64,000 nucleotides of DNA from Maricaulis sp963975345 (GTDB taxonomy: Bacteria > Pseudomonadota > Alphaproteobacteria > Caulobacterales > Maricaulaceae). Where the stretch lies: contig NZ_CAXBGE010000008.1 of NCBI RefSeq assembly GCF_963975345.1, forward strand, positions 1 to 64,000, given 5' to 3'. Of the stretch, positions 42,395-50,778 are shown piece by piece. The position numbers and the translations under genes were made by a program. The first letter of the stretch is position 1, and each line of letters opens with the position of its first letter. The notes under the pieces were generated by a model, which ran no database searches, was not told the DNA's origin, and worked only from the letters and a program-made list of their open reading frames with translations.

Positions 42395-43378
42395 TTACGC
42401 GTCGGTCTTGTCAGAGTCGGACGAAGTGTCGGTCGCGGCCTCGGCGGCAGGCTCAGCGGCAACCTCGGCGGCAGCCTCCGGAGCAGGCTTGGCCGCCGCT
42501 TTTGGAGCGGCTTTGGCAGCAGCCTTCGGGGCAGCTTTTGGAGCAGCCTTGGCAGCGGCTTTTGGCGCAGCCTTTGGAGCGGCTTCAACAGCGGCTTCAG
42601 GCGCCGCCACTTCGACAGCAGCTTCTTCGACCAGAAGCTCGACTGGCGCTTCGGCTTCACCGATATCAACGCCCATCGCCATCTGGCTGTCGGTCATACC
42701 GTCCAGGACGGCATCGGCAATCAGGTCGCAATAGAGTGAGATCGCGCGGCTGGCATCGTCATTGCCCGGGATTGGCATGTCGATCAGGTCTGGATCGGAA
42801 TTGCTGTCGAGGATGGCGATCACGGGAATGCCAAGCTTCTTGGCTTCCAGGATGGCGATGCCTTCCTTGTTGGTGTCGATCACGAACATCAGGTCCGGCA
42901 CGCCGCCCATGTCCTTGATACCGCCGAGCGCACGCTCGAGCTTGTCGCGCTCGCGCGTCAACATCAGCTGTTCTTTCTTGGTCAGACCGCCGAGGCCGCC
43001 TTCGCTGTCGAACATGCCTTCCAGCTCACGTAGGCGCGCGATGGAGAAAGAGATGGTGCGCCAATTGGTCAGCGTACCGCCAAGCCAGCGGTGATTGACG
43101 TAATACTGGGCGCAACGCTTGGCCGCCAGGGCCAGCGGCTCGGAAGCCTGACGCTTGGTGCCAACGAACAGCACGCGGCCGCCCTTGGCTGCCGTATCGC
43201 GCACTTTCACCAGGGCCTGGTGCAGCAGCGGAACGGTTTGCGACAGATCGAGAATGTGAATGTTGGAGCGTTCGCCAAAGATGAAATCTTTCATCTTCGG
43301 GTTCCAGCGGTGGGTCTGGTGACCAAAGTGACAGCCAGCTTCGAGAAGCTGACGCATGGAGAAATCAGGGAGTGCCAT
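42395..43378 (-). CDS. rpsB: Ribosomal protein S2 with long Ala/Pro/Lys-rich tail
   Basis: Small-subunit ribosomal protein. From ATG 43378 the product has 327 residues. About 1-235 is normal S2 (MALPDFSMRQLLEAGCHFGH, GGTLTNWRT, VIDTNKEGIAI). The last 90 or so residues are a low-complexity extension with AAPK and AAAK repeats between acidic ends. Similar tails occur on some alphaproteobacterial S2 proteins, but this one is long. AAGGA lies eight bases before the start. A clear promoter and a palindromic leader precede it. Confidence 0.97.
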   Translation of the reverse strand: MALPDFSMRQLLEAGCHFGHQTHRWNPKMKDFIFGERSNIHILDLSQTVPLLHQALVKVRDTAAKGGRVLFVGTKRQASEPLALAAKRCAQYYVNHRWLGGTLTNWRTISFSIARLRELEGMFDSEGGLGGLTKKEQLMLTRERDKLERALGGIKDMGGVPDLMFVIDTNKEGIAILEAKKLGIPVIAILDSNSDPDLIDMPIPGNDDASRAISLYCDLIADAVLDGMTDSQMAMGVDIGEAEAPVELLVEEAAVEVAAPEAAVEAAPKAAPKAAAKAAPKAAPKAAAKAAPKAAAKPAPEAAAEVAAEPAAEAATDTSSDSDKTDA

Positions 43379-43416
43379 CGTTAAATCCTTTTTCCGGTTG
43401 GCCTCCACGGAGCGGA

Positions 43417-43436
43417 GCCGTTCGACGTCGAACGGC
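43417..43436 (-). promoter_or_regulatory. 20-base perfect palindrome in rpsB leader
   Basis: GCCGTTCGAC followed by its exact complement forms a 20-base palindrome about 40 bases before the rpsB start and inside the predicted 5' leader. It could fold as an RNA hairpin for S2 autoregulation or bind a dimeric protein. Neither is shown; ribosomal leaders of this operon are autoregulated in other bacteria. Confidence 0.5.
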
Positions 43437-43489
43437 ACCGGAGCGAAAGATTTTGACACCTTCCGAGCTCCGCGTGCGGGATGGCGCGG

Positions 43490-43518
43490 CTTATACGTTT
43501 GAAGCCAGCCAATAGCAA
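43490..43518 (-). promoter_or_regulatory. Sigma-70-type promoter of rpsB operon
   Basis: Read on the minus strand: TTGCTA (43513-43518), exactly 17 bases, TATAAG (43490-43495). It lies 112 to 140 bases before the rpsB start and just after the end of dnaE, giving a leader of about 105 bases. Strong match for a ribosomal operon promoter. Confidence 0.75.
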
Positions 43519-43556
43519 GCGGTTCAACATGCCCCCGACACAGTGGCGCGCCTCGA

Positions 43557-46500
43557 TCAGACGGTTTCGACAGAGGCAACGCCCGGCACGGCTTTCAGCG
43601 CCGCCTGAACAGCGGCATCGGCGCAATGCCGGCCGGCCAGTTTCAGCTCAACTTCGCCCCCATCGCGTAGCGGCACCAACAACTGAACCACGGCCCGGCG
43701 CTGGGCATCAGGACGGGTGTCGGCCCGCTCCATCCGCGCCTGGATTCCCGATAGCGCCCCAACATTGTCGAGCCGGATTCGCAGGCCATCCGCCGAAAAC
43801 TGCGTGTCGAGCGCATCAATCCGGTCGGCGAAGAAACCGATCTGGTCTTCACGGGAATCGACGCGGCAATTGACCAGAATGGCGGTGCCGGCATCCAGCA
43901 ATTCGCGCGACGCCTGCAACAGATCAGCGGCGACGAAGACTTCGAACTCGCCGGTCGGGTCCGAAAGGGTGACCCAAGCGAAGCGTTCACCATTCTTGTT
44001 GGAGACCCGCTCCTGGCGCCGCCGCACCACGCCAGCAAGTCGCAGCGCCGTCGCGCCATCGGCGACGCGCGCCGGGGCATCGGTGAAGAACACCACCCCG
44101 CGCTGCGCCAATTGATCGGCCAGATCATCGAGCGGATGGCCGGAGAGATAAAAGCCGATTGCGGCCAGTTCGCCATCCAGCCGCTGGGTTGCGGTCCAGG
44201 GCTCGCGTTCCGGGATGGTCGGACGCTCCAGAGCGACATCGGTATCGCCGCCGCCGAACAGGCTGGCTTGGGCGCTTTCGCGCTGCTCGGCTGCGTGCTG
44301 CGCCATTGAGATCAGGGTTTCAGCGGCACCGAACACCCGCGCCCGGTCGGGATCGAGGCTGTCGAAAGCGCCAGCGCGGGCCAGATTTTCGAAGGTGCGC
44401 TTGTTGACGTCGCGCGGATCGATCCGTTCGGCAAAATCATAGAGGTCCTTGAATGGACCATTTGCCACCCGCTCCTCGACGATATGCTCCATCGCCGCGA
44501 AGCCGACATTACGGATCGCGCCGAGGGCAAAGCGGATCGTGCCCTCCTCGACGGTGAAATCGGCGTGCGAGGAATTCACGTCGGGCGGCCGCACCTCGAT
44601 CTTCATCCGGCGAATTTCCTGGAAGAAAGCGGAGAGCTTGTCGGTATTGGCACGATCGAGCGACATCAGCCCGGCCATGAATTCGACCGGGTAATTGGCC
44701 TTCAGATAGGCGGTGCGATAAGCGATCAGGGCGTAGGCTGCGGCGTGGGACTTGTTGAAGCCATAGCCGGCAAATTCAGCCACTAGTTCGAAGATATAAC
44801 CGGCCTTGGCGCGGTTGACGCCGCGCGCTTCGGCGCCTTCGAGGAAGCGGGCCTTTTGCAGGTCCATCTCCTCTTTCTTCTTCTTGCCCATCGCCCGGCG
44901 CAGCAGATCGGCCTCGCCGAGCGAATAGCCCGACAGGATCTGGGCGATCTGCATCACCTGTTCCTGGTAGATGATGACGCCATAGGTCTCCTTCAGCACG
45001 CCCTCGAGATCGGGGTGGAGACAGTCAACCTCGGCGCGGCCGAATTTGCGGTCGACATAGACATCGATGTTTTTCATCGGGCCGGGGCGATAGAGCGAGA
45101 TCAGCGCGATCAGATCCTCGATCAGATCGGGTTTCATCTTCTTCAGCGTGTCGCGCATGCCGGTGGATTCCAGCTGGAACACGCCGATCGCATGACCCGA
45201 CGCCAAAAGCTCGAAGGTCGGACCGTCATCAAATTCGATCCGTTCAAGATCCGGCACATCCTTGCCCGCCACCGCCACATATTGTAGCGCCCGCGCAATC
45301 ACGGTCAGGGTCTTGAGGCCAAGGAAATCGAATTTCACCAGCCCGGCCGGCTCGACCCATTTCATGTTGAACTGGGTCGCCGGGATGTCAGAGCGCGGAT
45401 CGCGATAGAGTGGCACCAGCTCGCTCAGCGGCCGGTCGCCGATCACAACACCGGCGGCATGGGTCGAGGCGTTGCGGAAGAAGCCTTCCAGCTTCAGCGC
45501 GACTTCCAGCAGCGCCGCGACAGCGGGATCATTGCGCTGCATCTCTTTCAGGCGCGGTTCAAGATCAAGCGCCTGTCCGAGGGTGACGGGATTGGCCGGA
45601 TTGGCCGGCACCATTTTGGCGAGCCGGTCGACCAGGCCGAGCGGCATTTGCAACACGCGCCCGACATCGCGCACCACGGCACGGGCCTGCAGCGTGCCGA
45701 ATGTGATGATCTGGGCGACCCGGTCAGCGCCATAGCGCTCCTGGACATAATGGATCACTTCGCCGCGCCGTTCCTGGCAGAAATCGACGTCGAAATCGGG
45801 CATCGACACGCGTTCCGGATTGAGGAAGCGCTCGAACAGTAAGCCGAACCGCAACGGGTCCAGATCGGTGATGGTCAATGAATAGGCGACCAGTGATCCG
45901 GCGCCAGACCCCCGCCCCGGCCCGACCGGGATATCATGCTGTTTCGCCCACTGAATGAAATCGGAGACGATCAGAAAATAGCCAGGAAAGCCCATTTCCT
46001 TGATGACATTGAGTTCGAAATCGAGCCGTGCGCGATAGTCTTCCTCCGGTGCCGAGTCGGCGCCTTCGGCCAAGCGCAGGGTCAGGCCTTCATGAGCGCG
46101 CGCCGTCAGTTCATCCCCCTCATCGCGTCCGGCCTCGGTCGGAAAGCTGGGCAGGATCGGCGCATGCGTCCGGACCCGGAAGGCACAGCGTCGCGCGATC
46201 TCGATCGTGTTGGCGAGCGCCTCGGGCAAATCGGCAAAACGCGCATTCATCTCGTCCGGGCTGGTGAGATAATGCAAAGGTGTGACGCGGCGGCGATCCG
46301 CCACCGAGACATAGGAGCTTTGGGAAATGCACAGCAACGCGTCATGCGCCTTGTGCATCGAGGCGTCCGGGAAATAGGCCTCATTGGTCGCCACCAGCGG
46401 CAGATTGCGGGCATAGGCCTGCTCAACCAGCCAGTTCTCGGCCTCGAGCTCATCGGCGAGACCGTGCCGCTGCAGTTCCAGATAGAGCCGGTCGCCATAA

Positions 46501-47000
46501 GCGGCGTGCAGCTTGTCGAGCAGGGCTGAGGCATCGGGCTTGCGGCCGGAGACGATCAGGCGGTTGAGCGCGCTATCAGGCCCGCCGGTTAGTGCGATCA
46601 GCCCTTCAGCATGGGCCAACACGACTTCGAGCGGCACATGCGGTTCCTCGGTGCCATCGACATCGAGGAAGGCGGCGCTCGAGAGCGCCATCAGATTTTG
46701 GTATCCGGCCTCGTTCTGGACCAGGAGTGCGATGGTGCCGTCGGGACCCGCGCGTTCCCCGGGATGCGGCACGCCGAGCCTGACGGAGAGCGTGCAGCCA
46801 ATGATCGGCTGAATGCCCGCCGCCGCGACATATTCAGAGAACTCCAGGGCGCCGTAGAGATTATTGGTGTCGGTGAGCGCAACCGCCGGCATGTCCTGCG
46901 CCAGACAGGCCTCGACCAAGGTCGGAATCCGGATCGCGCCTTCGAGCAGGGAATAGGGTGAACGGACACGTAGATGCACAAAGGGCTGTTTCGCGCTCAT
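43557..47000 (-). CDS. dnaE: DNA polymerase III alpha subunit
   Basis: Replicative polymerase. The 1147-residue protein has a PHP domain (about 7-280, starting VHLRVRSPYSLLEGAIRI), the polymerase palm with the catalytic pair in MPDFDVDF and a third acidic site in VKFDFLGLKTLTV, a HhH region, and an OB-fold near the C-terminus (LRLAGVVRRRQERVSNKNGE). I prefer ATG 47000 to the TTG six codons earlier because of its ribosome site. It lies 72 bases after the small SOS-controlled ORF and may be co-transcribed with it. Confidence 0.97.
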   Translation of the reverse strand: MSAKQPFVHLRVRSPYSLLEGAIRIPTLVEACLAQDMPAVALTDTNNLYGALEFSEYVAAAGIQPIIGCTLSVRLGVPHPGERAGPDGTIALLVQNEAGYQNLMALSSAAFLDVDGTEEPHVPLEVVLAHAEGLIALTGGPDSALNRLIVSGRKPDASALLDKLHAAYGDRLYLELQRHGLADELEAENWLVEQAYARNLPLVATNEAYFPDASMHKAHDALLCISQSSYVSVADRRRVTPLHYLTSPDEMNARFADLPEALANTIEIARRCAFRVRTHAPILPSFPTEAGRDEGDELTARAHEGLTLRLAEGADSAPEEDYRARLDFELNVIKEMGFPGYFLIVSDFIQWAKQHDIPVGPGRGSGAGSLVAYSLTITDLDPLRFGLLFERFLNPERVSMPDFDVDFCQERRGEVIHYVQERYGADRVAQIITFGTLQARAVVRDVGRVLQMPLGLVDRLAKMVPANPANPVTLGQALDLEPRLKEMQRNDPAVAALLEVALKLEGFFRNASTHAAGVVIGDRPLSELVPLYRDPRSDIPATQFNMKWVEPAGLVKFDFLGLKTLTVIARALQYVAVAGKDVPDLERIEFDDGPTFELLASGHAIGVFQLESTGMRDTLKKMKPDLIEDLIALISLYRPGPMKNIDVYVDRKFGRAEVDCLHPDLEGVLKETYGVIIYQEQVMQIAQILSGYSLGEADLLRRAMGKKKKEEMDLQKARFLEGAEARGVNRAKAGYIFELVAEFAGYGFNKSHAAAYALIAYRTAYLKANYPVEFMAGLMSLDRANTDKLSAFFQEIRRMKIEVRPPDVNSSHADFTVEEGTIRFALGAIRNVGFAAMEHIVEERVANGPFKDLYDFAERIDPRDVNKRTFENLARAGAFDSLDPDRARVFGAAETLISMAQHAAEQRESAQASLFGGGDTDVALERPTIPEREPWTATQRLDGELAAIGFYLSGHPLDDLADQLAQRGVVFFTDAPARVADGATALRLAGVVRRRQERVSNKNGERFAWVTLSDPTGEFEVFVAADLLQASRELLDAGTAILVNCRVDSREDQIGFFADRIDALDTQFSADGLRIRLDNVGALSGIQARMERADTRPDAQRRAVVQLLVPLRDGGEVELKLAGRHCADAAVQAALKAVPGVASVETV

Positions 47001-47072
47001 TGCCGCCTCTCCCGTCAAACCGTCACGATCACCACGAACACACCGCCCGTCGAATCCCGAAGTCTAACGCGA

Positions 47073-47168
47073 TCAGACCGCGCCGAGAACCGATCCCCAC
47101 AGGGTGATCATCCAAGCGAAGCCGAGAATGGCAGTCGCCGCCGAAATATCTTGAACCATACGACGCAT
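47073..47168 (-). CDS. sidA: SidA-like SOS-induced small membrane protein
   Basis: A 31-residue peptide: basic start (MRRMVQD), then one hydrophobic segment (about residues 8-31) with two Trp and small residues (ISAATAILGFAWM, ITLWGSVLGAV). A GAAGGGG ribosome site precedes the ATG. A perfect LexA box with promoter elements lies 22 bases upstream. Caulobacter SidA is a 29-residue single-pass membrane peptide under LexA control that blocks division by binding FtsW; this ORF matches in length, topology and control. Identity is by these features, not by alignment. Confidence 0.68.
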   Translation of the reverse strand: MRRMVQDISAATAILGFAWMITLWGSVLGAV

Positions 47169-47189
47169 TTTGAACCCCTTCGATGGCGT

Positions 47190-47230
47190 GTTCATGTTTT
47201 GTTCTTTTCATGGAAAAGGCAGAACGTCAA
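47190..47230 (-). promoter_or_regulatory. SOS promoter: LexA box GTTC-N7-GTTC with -35 element
   Basis: GTTCATGTTTTGTTC (47190-47204) is an exact alphaproteobacterial LexA operator. Read on the minus strand, TTGACG (47225-47230), 18 bases, AAGAAC (47201-47206) forms a promoter whose -10 element is covered by the box, the same layout as at lexA in this window. It drives the 31-codon ORF and perhaps dnaE. Confidence 0.82.
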
Positions 47231-47266
47231 GCGGAACACGAAAAAATCGACTCAGGTTTGGAGGTG

Positions 47267-47956
47267 TCAGGGCCCGGTATAGGGCGTCAGATGGCCGTCG
47301 GCGAAAGTGACGACTCGGTCCATCCGATCAGCGATATCGTGATTATGGGTTGCCACCAGGGCCGCTGCGCCCTGCTCTCTCACGGTATCGCGAAACGCTT
47401 CAAACACCGTCGAGGAGGTCGCCGGATCGAGATTACCGGTCGGTTCGTCGGCCAACAATACCCGCGGCGAATTGGCCAAAGCCCGCGCGATGGCGACGCG
47501 TTGTTGTTCGCCGCCCGACAATTGGGCCGGCTGGTGCGCCGCACGATCGCTCAGGCCGAGCATGGCCAGAAGCTGGTCGGCTCGCTCAATCGCCCGGCGA
47601 TGCGACACGCCACCGATCAGTTGCGGCAGCACGATATTTTCGCGCGCATCGAATTCGGGCAGCAAATGGTGGAATTGGTAGACAAAGCCGATATCGCGGC
47701 GGCGCATGGCGGTACGCAGACGATCCGTCATCGCCCGCGTCGCGACGCCGCCGATCAGAACATCGCCGCTATCGGGACGTTCCAGCAGGCCGGCCGCGTG
47801 CAGCAGGGAAGATTTGCCCGAACCGGACGGGCCGACCAGGCCGACAATCTCGCCCGGCTGCAGCACCAGATCGACGCCTCGCAGGACCTGCAGCGGGCCA
47901 GCCTCGGTGACATAGGTCCGCTCGATATTGCGCAGCTCGAGAACCGGATTACTCAT
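47267..47956 (-). CDS. lolD: Lipoprotein-releasing ABC transporter ATPase LolD
   Basis: Powers extraction of lipoproteins from the inner membrane to LolA. The 229-residue ATPase has Walker A GPSGSGKS (42-49), a Q-loop YQFHHLLPEF, signature LSGGEQQR and Walker B VLLADEPTGNLD. The start ATG 47956 overlaps the end of lolC by eight bases; longer readings run inside lolC. Confidence 0.96.
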   Translation of the reverse strand: MSNPVLELRNIERTYVTEAGPLQVLRGVDLVLQPGEIVGLVGPSGSGKSSLLHAAGLLERPDSGDVLIGGVATRAMTDRLRTAMRRRDIGFVYQFHHLLPEFDARENIVLPQLIGGVSHRRAIERADQLLAMLGLSDRAAHQPAQLSGGEQQRVAIARALANSPRVLLADEPTGNLDPATSSTVFEAFRDTVREQGAAALVATHNHDIADRMDRVVTFADGHLTPYTGP

Positions 47957-49268
47957 AGCGCAGCGCCTCGACAGGATCGAGCCGGGCCGCTCGCCAGGCG
48001 GGTGGCAGAGTGACCAAGAGGGAGACGGCGAGACCGAAAATCGAGACGAAGGCGACCTCACCCCAGTCCAGCTCGGCCGGTATCCGGTAAAGATAATACA
48101 CACTCGGATCCCAAACCTGGGCGCCTGTGACCCAGGTGATGAAATCCTGGATCGGTCCGACATTGATCACGAACAATATGCCCAGAATGATGCCGGCCAG
48201 CGTGCCGAGCATGCCGATACTGGCGCCGACGATCAGGAAGATCCGCAAGACCGACGCCTGGGTCGCGCCCATCGTGCGCAAAATGGCGATGTCGCGGCTT
48301 TTGTTCTTCACCAGCATGACGAGACCAGAAATGATGTTCAGCGCGGCGATGGCGATCACAATGGTCATCACCATCCGCATCGCCGACCGTTCAAATTGCA
48401 GCGCGTTGTAAAATGCCGGATCCAGCCGCGTGTAATCATACACCACCGCATTGGCACCGACGATTGTCGCGATCGGATCAACAAAGCTCGCCGCGAGCTG
48501 GGGATCGTCGAGCCTAACCTGGATCATGTCGATGGCCTGGTCGCGGCCGAAAAAGAGCTGGCCCTGCTCAAGCGGCATGAAGGCGATGGCATCGTCGATG
48601 GTCGAAACGCCGGCTGCCAGCAGCGCGCCGACATAATAGGCCTTGCGCCGCGGCGCGACGCCGAAGGAGGTCGAAGCACCGCGCGCGGTCAGGAAGGTAA
48701 CGTAGTCACCGACATTGACGTTCAACCGCCTTGCCACGCCGGTGCCGAGCACGATGACATCGCCGCCATGGCGGCCGGCGCCAAACTCCTCGATCGAACC
48801 TTGGGTGATACCGGTGCGGCTGCGCGGATCACCGCCGCTGCGCACCACATCGAGTTGGCTCAGGTCATCAGGGCTGATCGAAAGCACCTGAATTACCGTT
48901 TCGTACTGCTCAGTGGAGGCCATGACCTGGCCCTGAACCACCGGATCGGCGCTCTTGACACCAGGGAGCGCTTCGATTTGCGCGACCAGACCGCCAATTT
49001 CATCCGGCTCGATGACGCGCGTGTCGACATAGACGTGGGGCTGGAAGCCCAGAAGCTGGCTAAACAGCTCATTGCGAAAGCCATTCATGATCGACATCAC
49101 CGCGATCAGTCCGGTCACCGCCAGCGCAATCCCGAAAAACGAGATCATCGCGATCAGGGCGACGCCGCCATTCTTGCGCTTGGTGCGCAGATAACGCCCG
49201 GCAATCTGGAACTCATAGGGGCTGAACGGCATTGCGCCACCCGGATCGATCACGGGGGCCTCAGCCAT
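47949..49268 (-). CDS. lolC: Lipoprotein-releasing system permease (LolC/LolE family)
   Basis: Membrane part of the lipoprotein release machine. The 439-residue protein has one N-terminal membrane helix (about 35-60), a large periplasmic domain, and three C-terminal helices within an FtsX-type permease domain with KNKSRDIAILRTMGAT. A single LolC/E-type gene next to lolD is usual in alphaproteobacteria, where it forms a homodimer (LolF-like). It overlaps proS by eight bases. Confidence 0.94.
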   Translation of the reverse strand: MAEAPVIDPGGAMPFSPYEFQIAGRYLRTKRKNGGVALIAMISFFGIALAVTGLIAVMSIMNGFRNELFSQLLGFQPHVYVDTRVIEPDEIGGLVAQIEALPGVKSADPVVQGQVMASTEQYETVIQVLSISPDDLSQLDVVRSGGDPRSRTGITQGSIEEFGAGRHGGDVIVLGTGVARRLNVNVGDYVTFLTARGASTSFGVAPRRKAYYVGALLAAGVSTIDDAIAFMPLEQGQLFFGRDQAIDMIQVRLDDPQLAASFVDPIATIVGANAVVYDYTRLDPAFYNALQFERSAMRMVMTIVIAIAALNIISGLVMLVKNKSRDIAILRTMGATQASVLRIFLIVGASIGMLGTLAGIILGILFVINVGPIQDFITWVTGAQVWDPSVYYLYRIPAELDWGEVAFVSIFGLAVSLLVTLPPAWRAARLDPVEALRYE

Positions 49269-50595
49269 GGGCGAAGTCTTTCGCGGCCAAGCGCGACACG
49301 GCGTCTTCTATCGCCAATTCATGCGTCTCGCCGCTACGGCGGATCTTGACCTCGACCTTGCCCTCTTTCAGCCCGCGCGGACCGACCACCAGTTGGTAAG
49401 GCAGACCGATCAGATCGGCGGTCGCGAACTTCGCACCGGCCCGATTATCGGTGTCGTCATAGAGCGGGTCGAGCCCGGCTTCGACGAGACGGGCATAGGC
49501 AGCGTCGCAGGCGGCATCGCAGGCCTCGTCGCCAACGCGCATATTGATGATGCCGACATCAAACGGCGCCACGCTGTCGGGCCAGATACAGCCCTTATCG
49601 TCATGATGCGCTTCGATGATCGCACCGAGCAGGCGTGACACGCCCACCCCGTAGGAGCCCATATGCACAGGCCGGTCCTGACCGTCGGGATGGGTGAGAT
49701 TGGCCTTCATCGGCTCGGAATACTTGGTGCCGAAATTGAAGATATGGCCGACTTCGATGCCGCGGGCCGATAATTGCCGGTCCTTGGGAACAGCGGCGAA
49801 GGCCGCCGCATCGTGCATTTCCTCCGTCGCGGCATAGAGCGCCGTGCGCTGATCGACCAGCGGCTGCAAATCGCCGTCGAAATCAACGTCCAGGCCGGGC
49901 GCGCCCATCTCGACCAGATCGGCATGGCAGAAAACCTCGCTCTCGCCGGTTTCGGCCAGAACGATGAATTCATGCGAGAGGTCGCCGCCGATCGGGCCGG
50001 TATCGGCGCGCATCGGCACCGCCTTGAGGCCAAGGCGCGTGAAGGTGTTGAGATAGGCGACGAACATCCGGTTATAGGATTTTCGGGCACCCTCCTCATC
50101 CATATCGAAGGAATAGGTGTCCTTCATCAGGAATTCGCGGCCACGCATGACGCCGAAACGCGGGCGGATCTCGTCGCGGAATTTCCACTGGATATGATAG
50201 AGCAGCTTGGGCACGTCCTTGTAGGAGCGGCAGTAGCTGCGGAAGATGTCGGTGATCATCTCCTCATTGGTCGGCCCGTAGAGCATTTCACGTTTCTTGC
50301 GGTCGACAATGCGCAGCATCTCCTGGCCGTAATCGTCGTAGCGCCCGCTCTCGCGCCACAAATCCGCCGACTGCAAGGTCGGCATCAGCAATTCGATGGC
50401 GCCGGCCCGGTTTTGCTCCTCACGCACGATCTGCTCGATCTTTTGCAGGACTTTCCAGCCCAGCGGCAGCCAGGAATATATCCCCGCGCTCTGCTGGCGG
50501 ATCATGCCGGCACGCAGCATCAATTGGTGAGAGACAATCTCGGCATCCGAAGGGGTTTCCTTCAGGACGGGCAGGAAAAATCGGGACAGGCGCAT
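49261..50595 (-). CDS. proS: Prolyl-tRNA synthetase, short alphaproteobacterial type
   Basis: Charges tRNA-Pro. The 444-residue class II enzyme starts MRLSRFFLPVLKETPSDAE and has motif 2 around YHIQWKFRDEIRPRFGVMRGREF (in parts), TGPIGGDLSHEF and a C-terminal anticodon domain. It lacks the roughly 180-residue editing insertion of the E. coli enzyme, as is normal in this class, so mischarged Ala-tRNA-Pro must be cleared by separate editing proteins. The start at 50595 is the family start; the longer frame is not conserved. Confidence 0.96.
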   Translation of the reverse strand: MRLSRFFLPVLKETPSDAEIVSHQLMLRAGMIRQQSAGIYSWLPLGWKVLQKIEQIVREEQNRAGAIELLMPTLQSADLWRESGRYDDYGQEMLRIVDRKKREMLYGPTNEEMITDIFRSYCRSYKDVPKLLYHIQWKFRDEIRPRFGVMRGREFLMKDTYSFDMDEEGARKSYNRMFVAYLNTFTRLGLKAVPMRADTGPIGGDLSHEFIVLAETGESEVFCHADLVEMGAPGLDVDFDGDLQPLVDQRTALYAATEEMHDAAAFAAVPKDRQLSARGIEVGHIFNFGTKYSEPMKANLTHPDGQDRPVHMGSYGVGVSRLLGAIIEAHHDDKGCIWPDSVAPFDVGIINMRVGDEACDAACDAAYARLVEAGLDPLYDDTDNRAGAKFATADLIGLPYQLVVGPRGLKEGKVEVKIRRSGETHELAIEDAVSRLAAKDFAHG

Positions 50596-50778
50596 CGATA
50601 TCAGTCCAAGCTGGAGGTTGGGTTCAATTAGACCGGGTCCGGCGCGCAATACAAGCGATGTGTCTTTGCGTGTGCAGATTAGCGGGCGCTGCCGGCATGC
50701 GAACGCGCACATCCCTTGCTTGCAAACACAACTGCACGCGGTAGCTTTTGGCCCTGTTCGTAGTTTGAGATTCCGCTG

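Noticed and set aside
42457..42600. Tandem DNA repeats as a separate element
   Set aside because: They are the coding sequence of the Ala/Pro/Lys-rich S2 tail.
47029..47211. 60-codon minus-strand frame in the lolD-dnaE gap
   Set aside because: It lacks a ribosome site and hydrophobic or family features; the 31-codon frame in the same gap has a ribosome site, membrane segment and SOS promoter.
47928..49349. 473-codon plus-strand frame opposite lolC
   Set aside because: Low-complexity antisense reading of a recognised permease gene.
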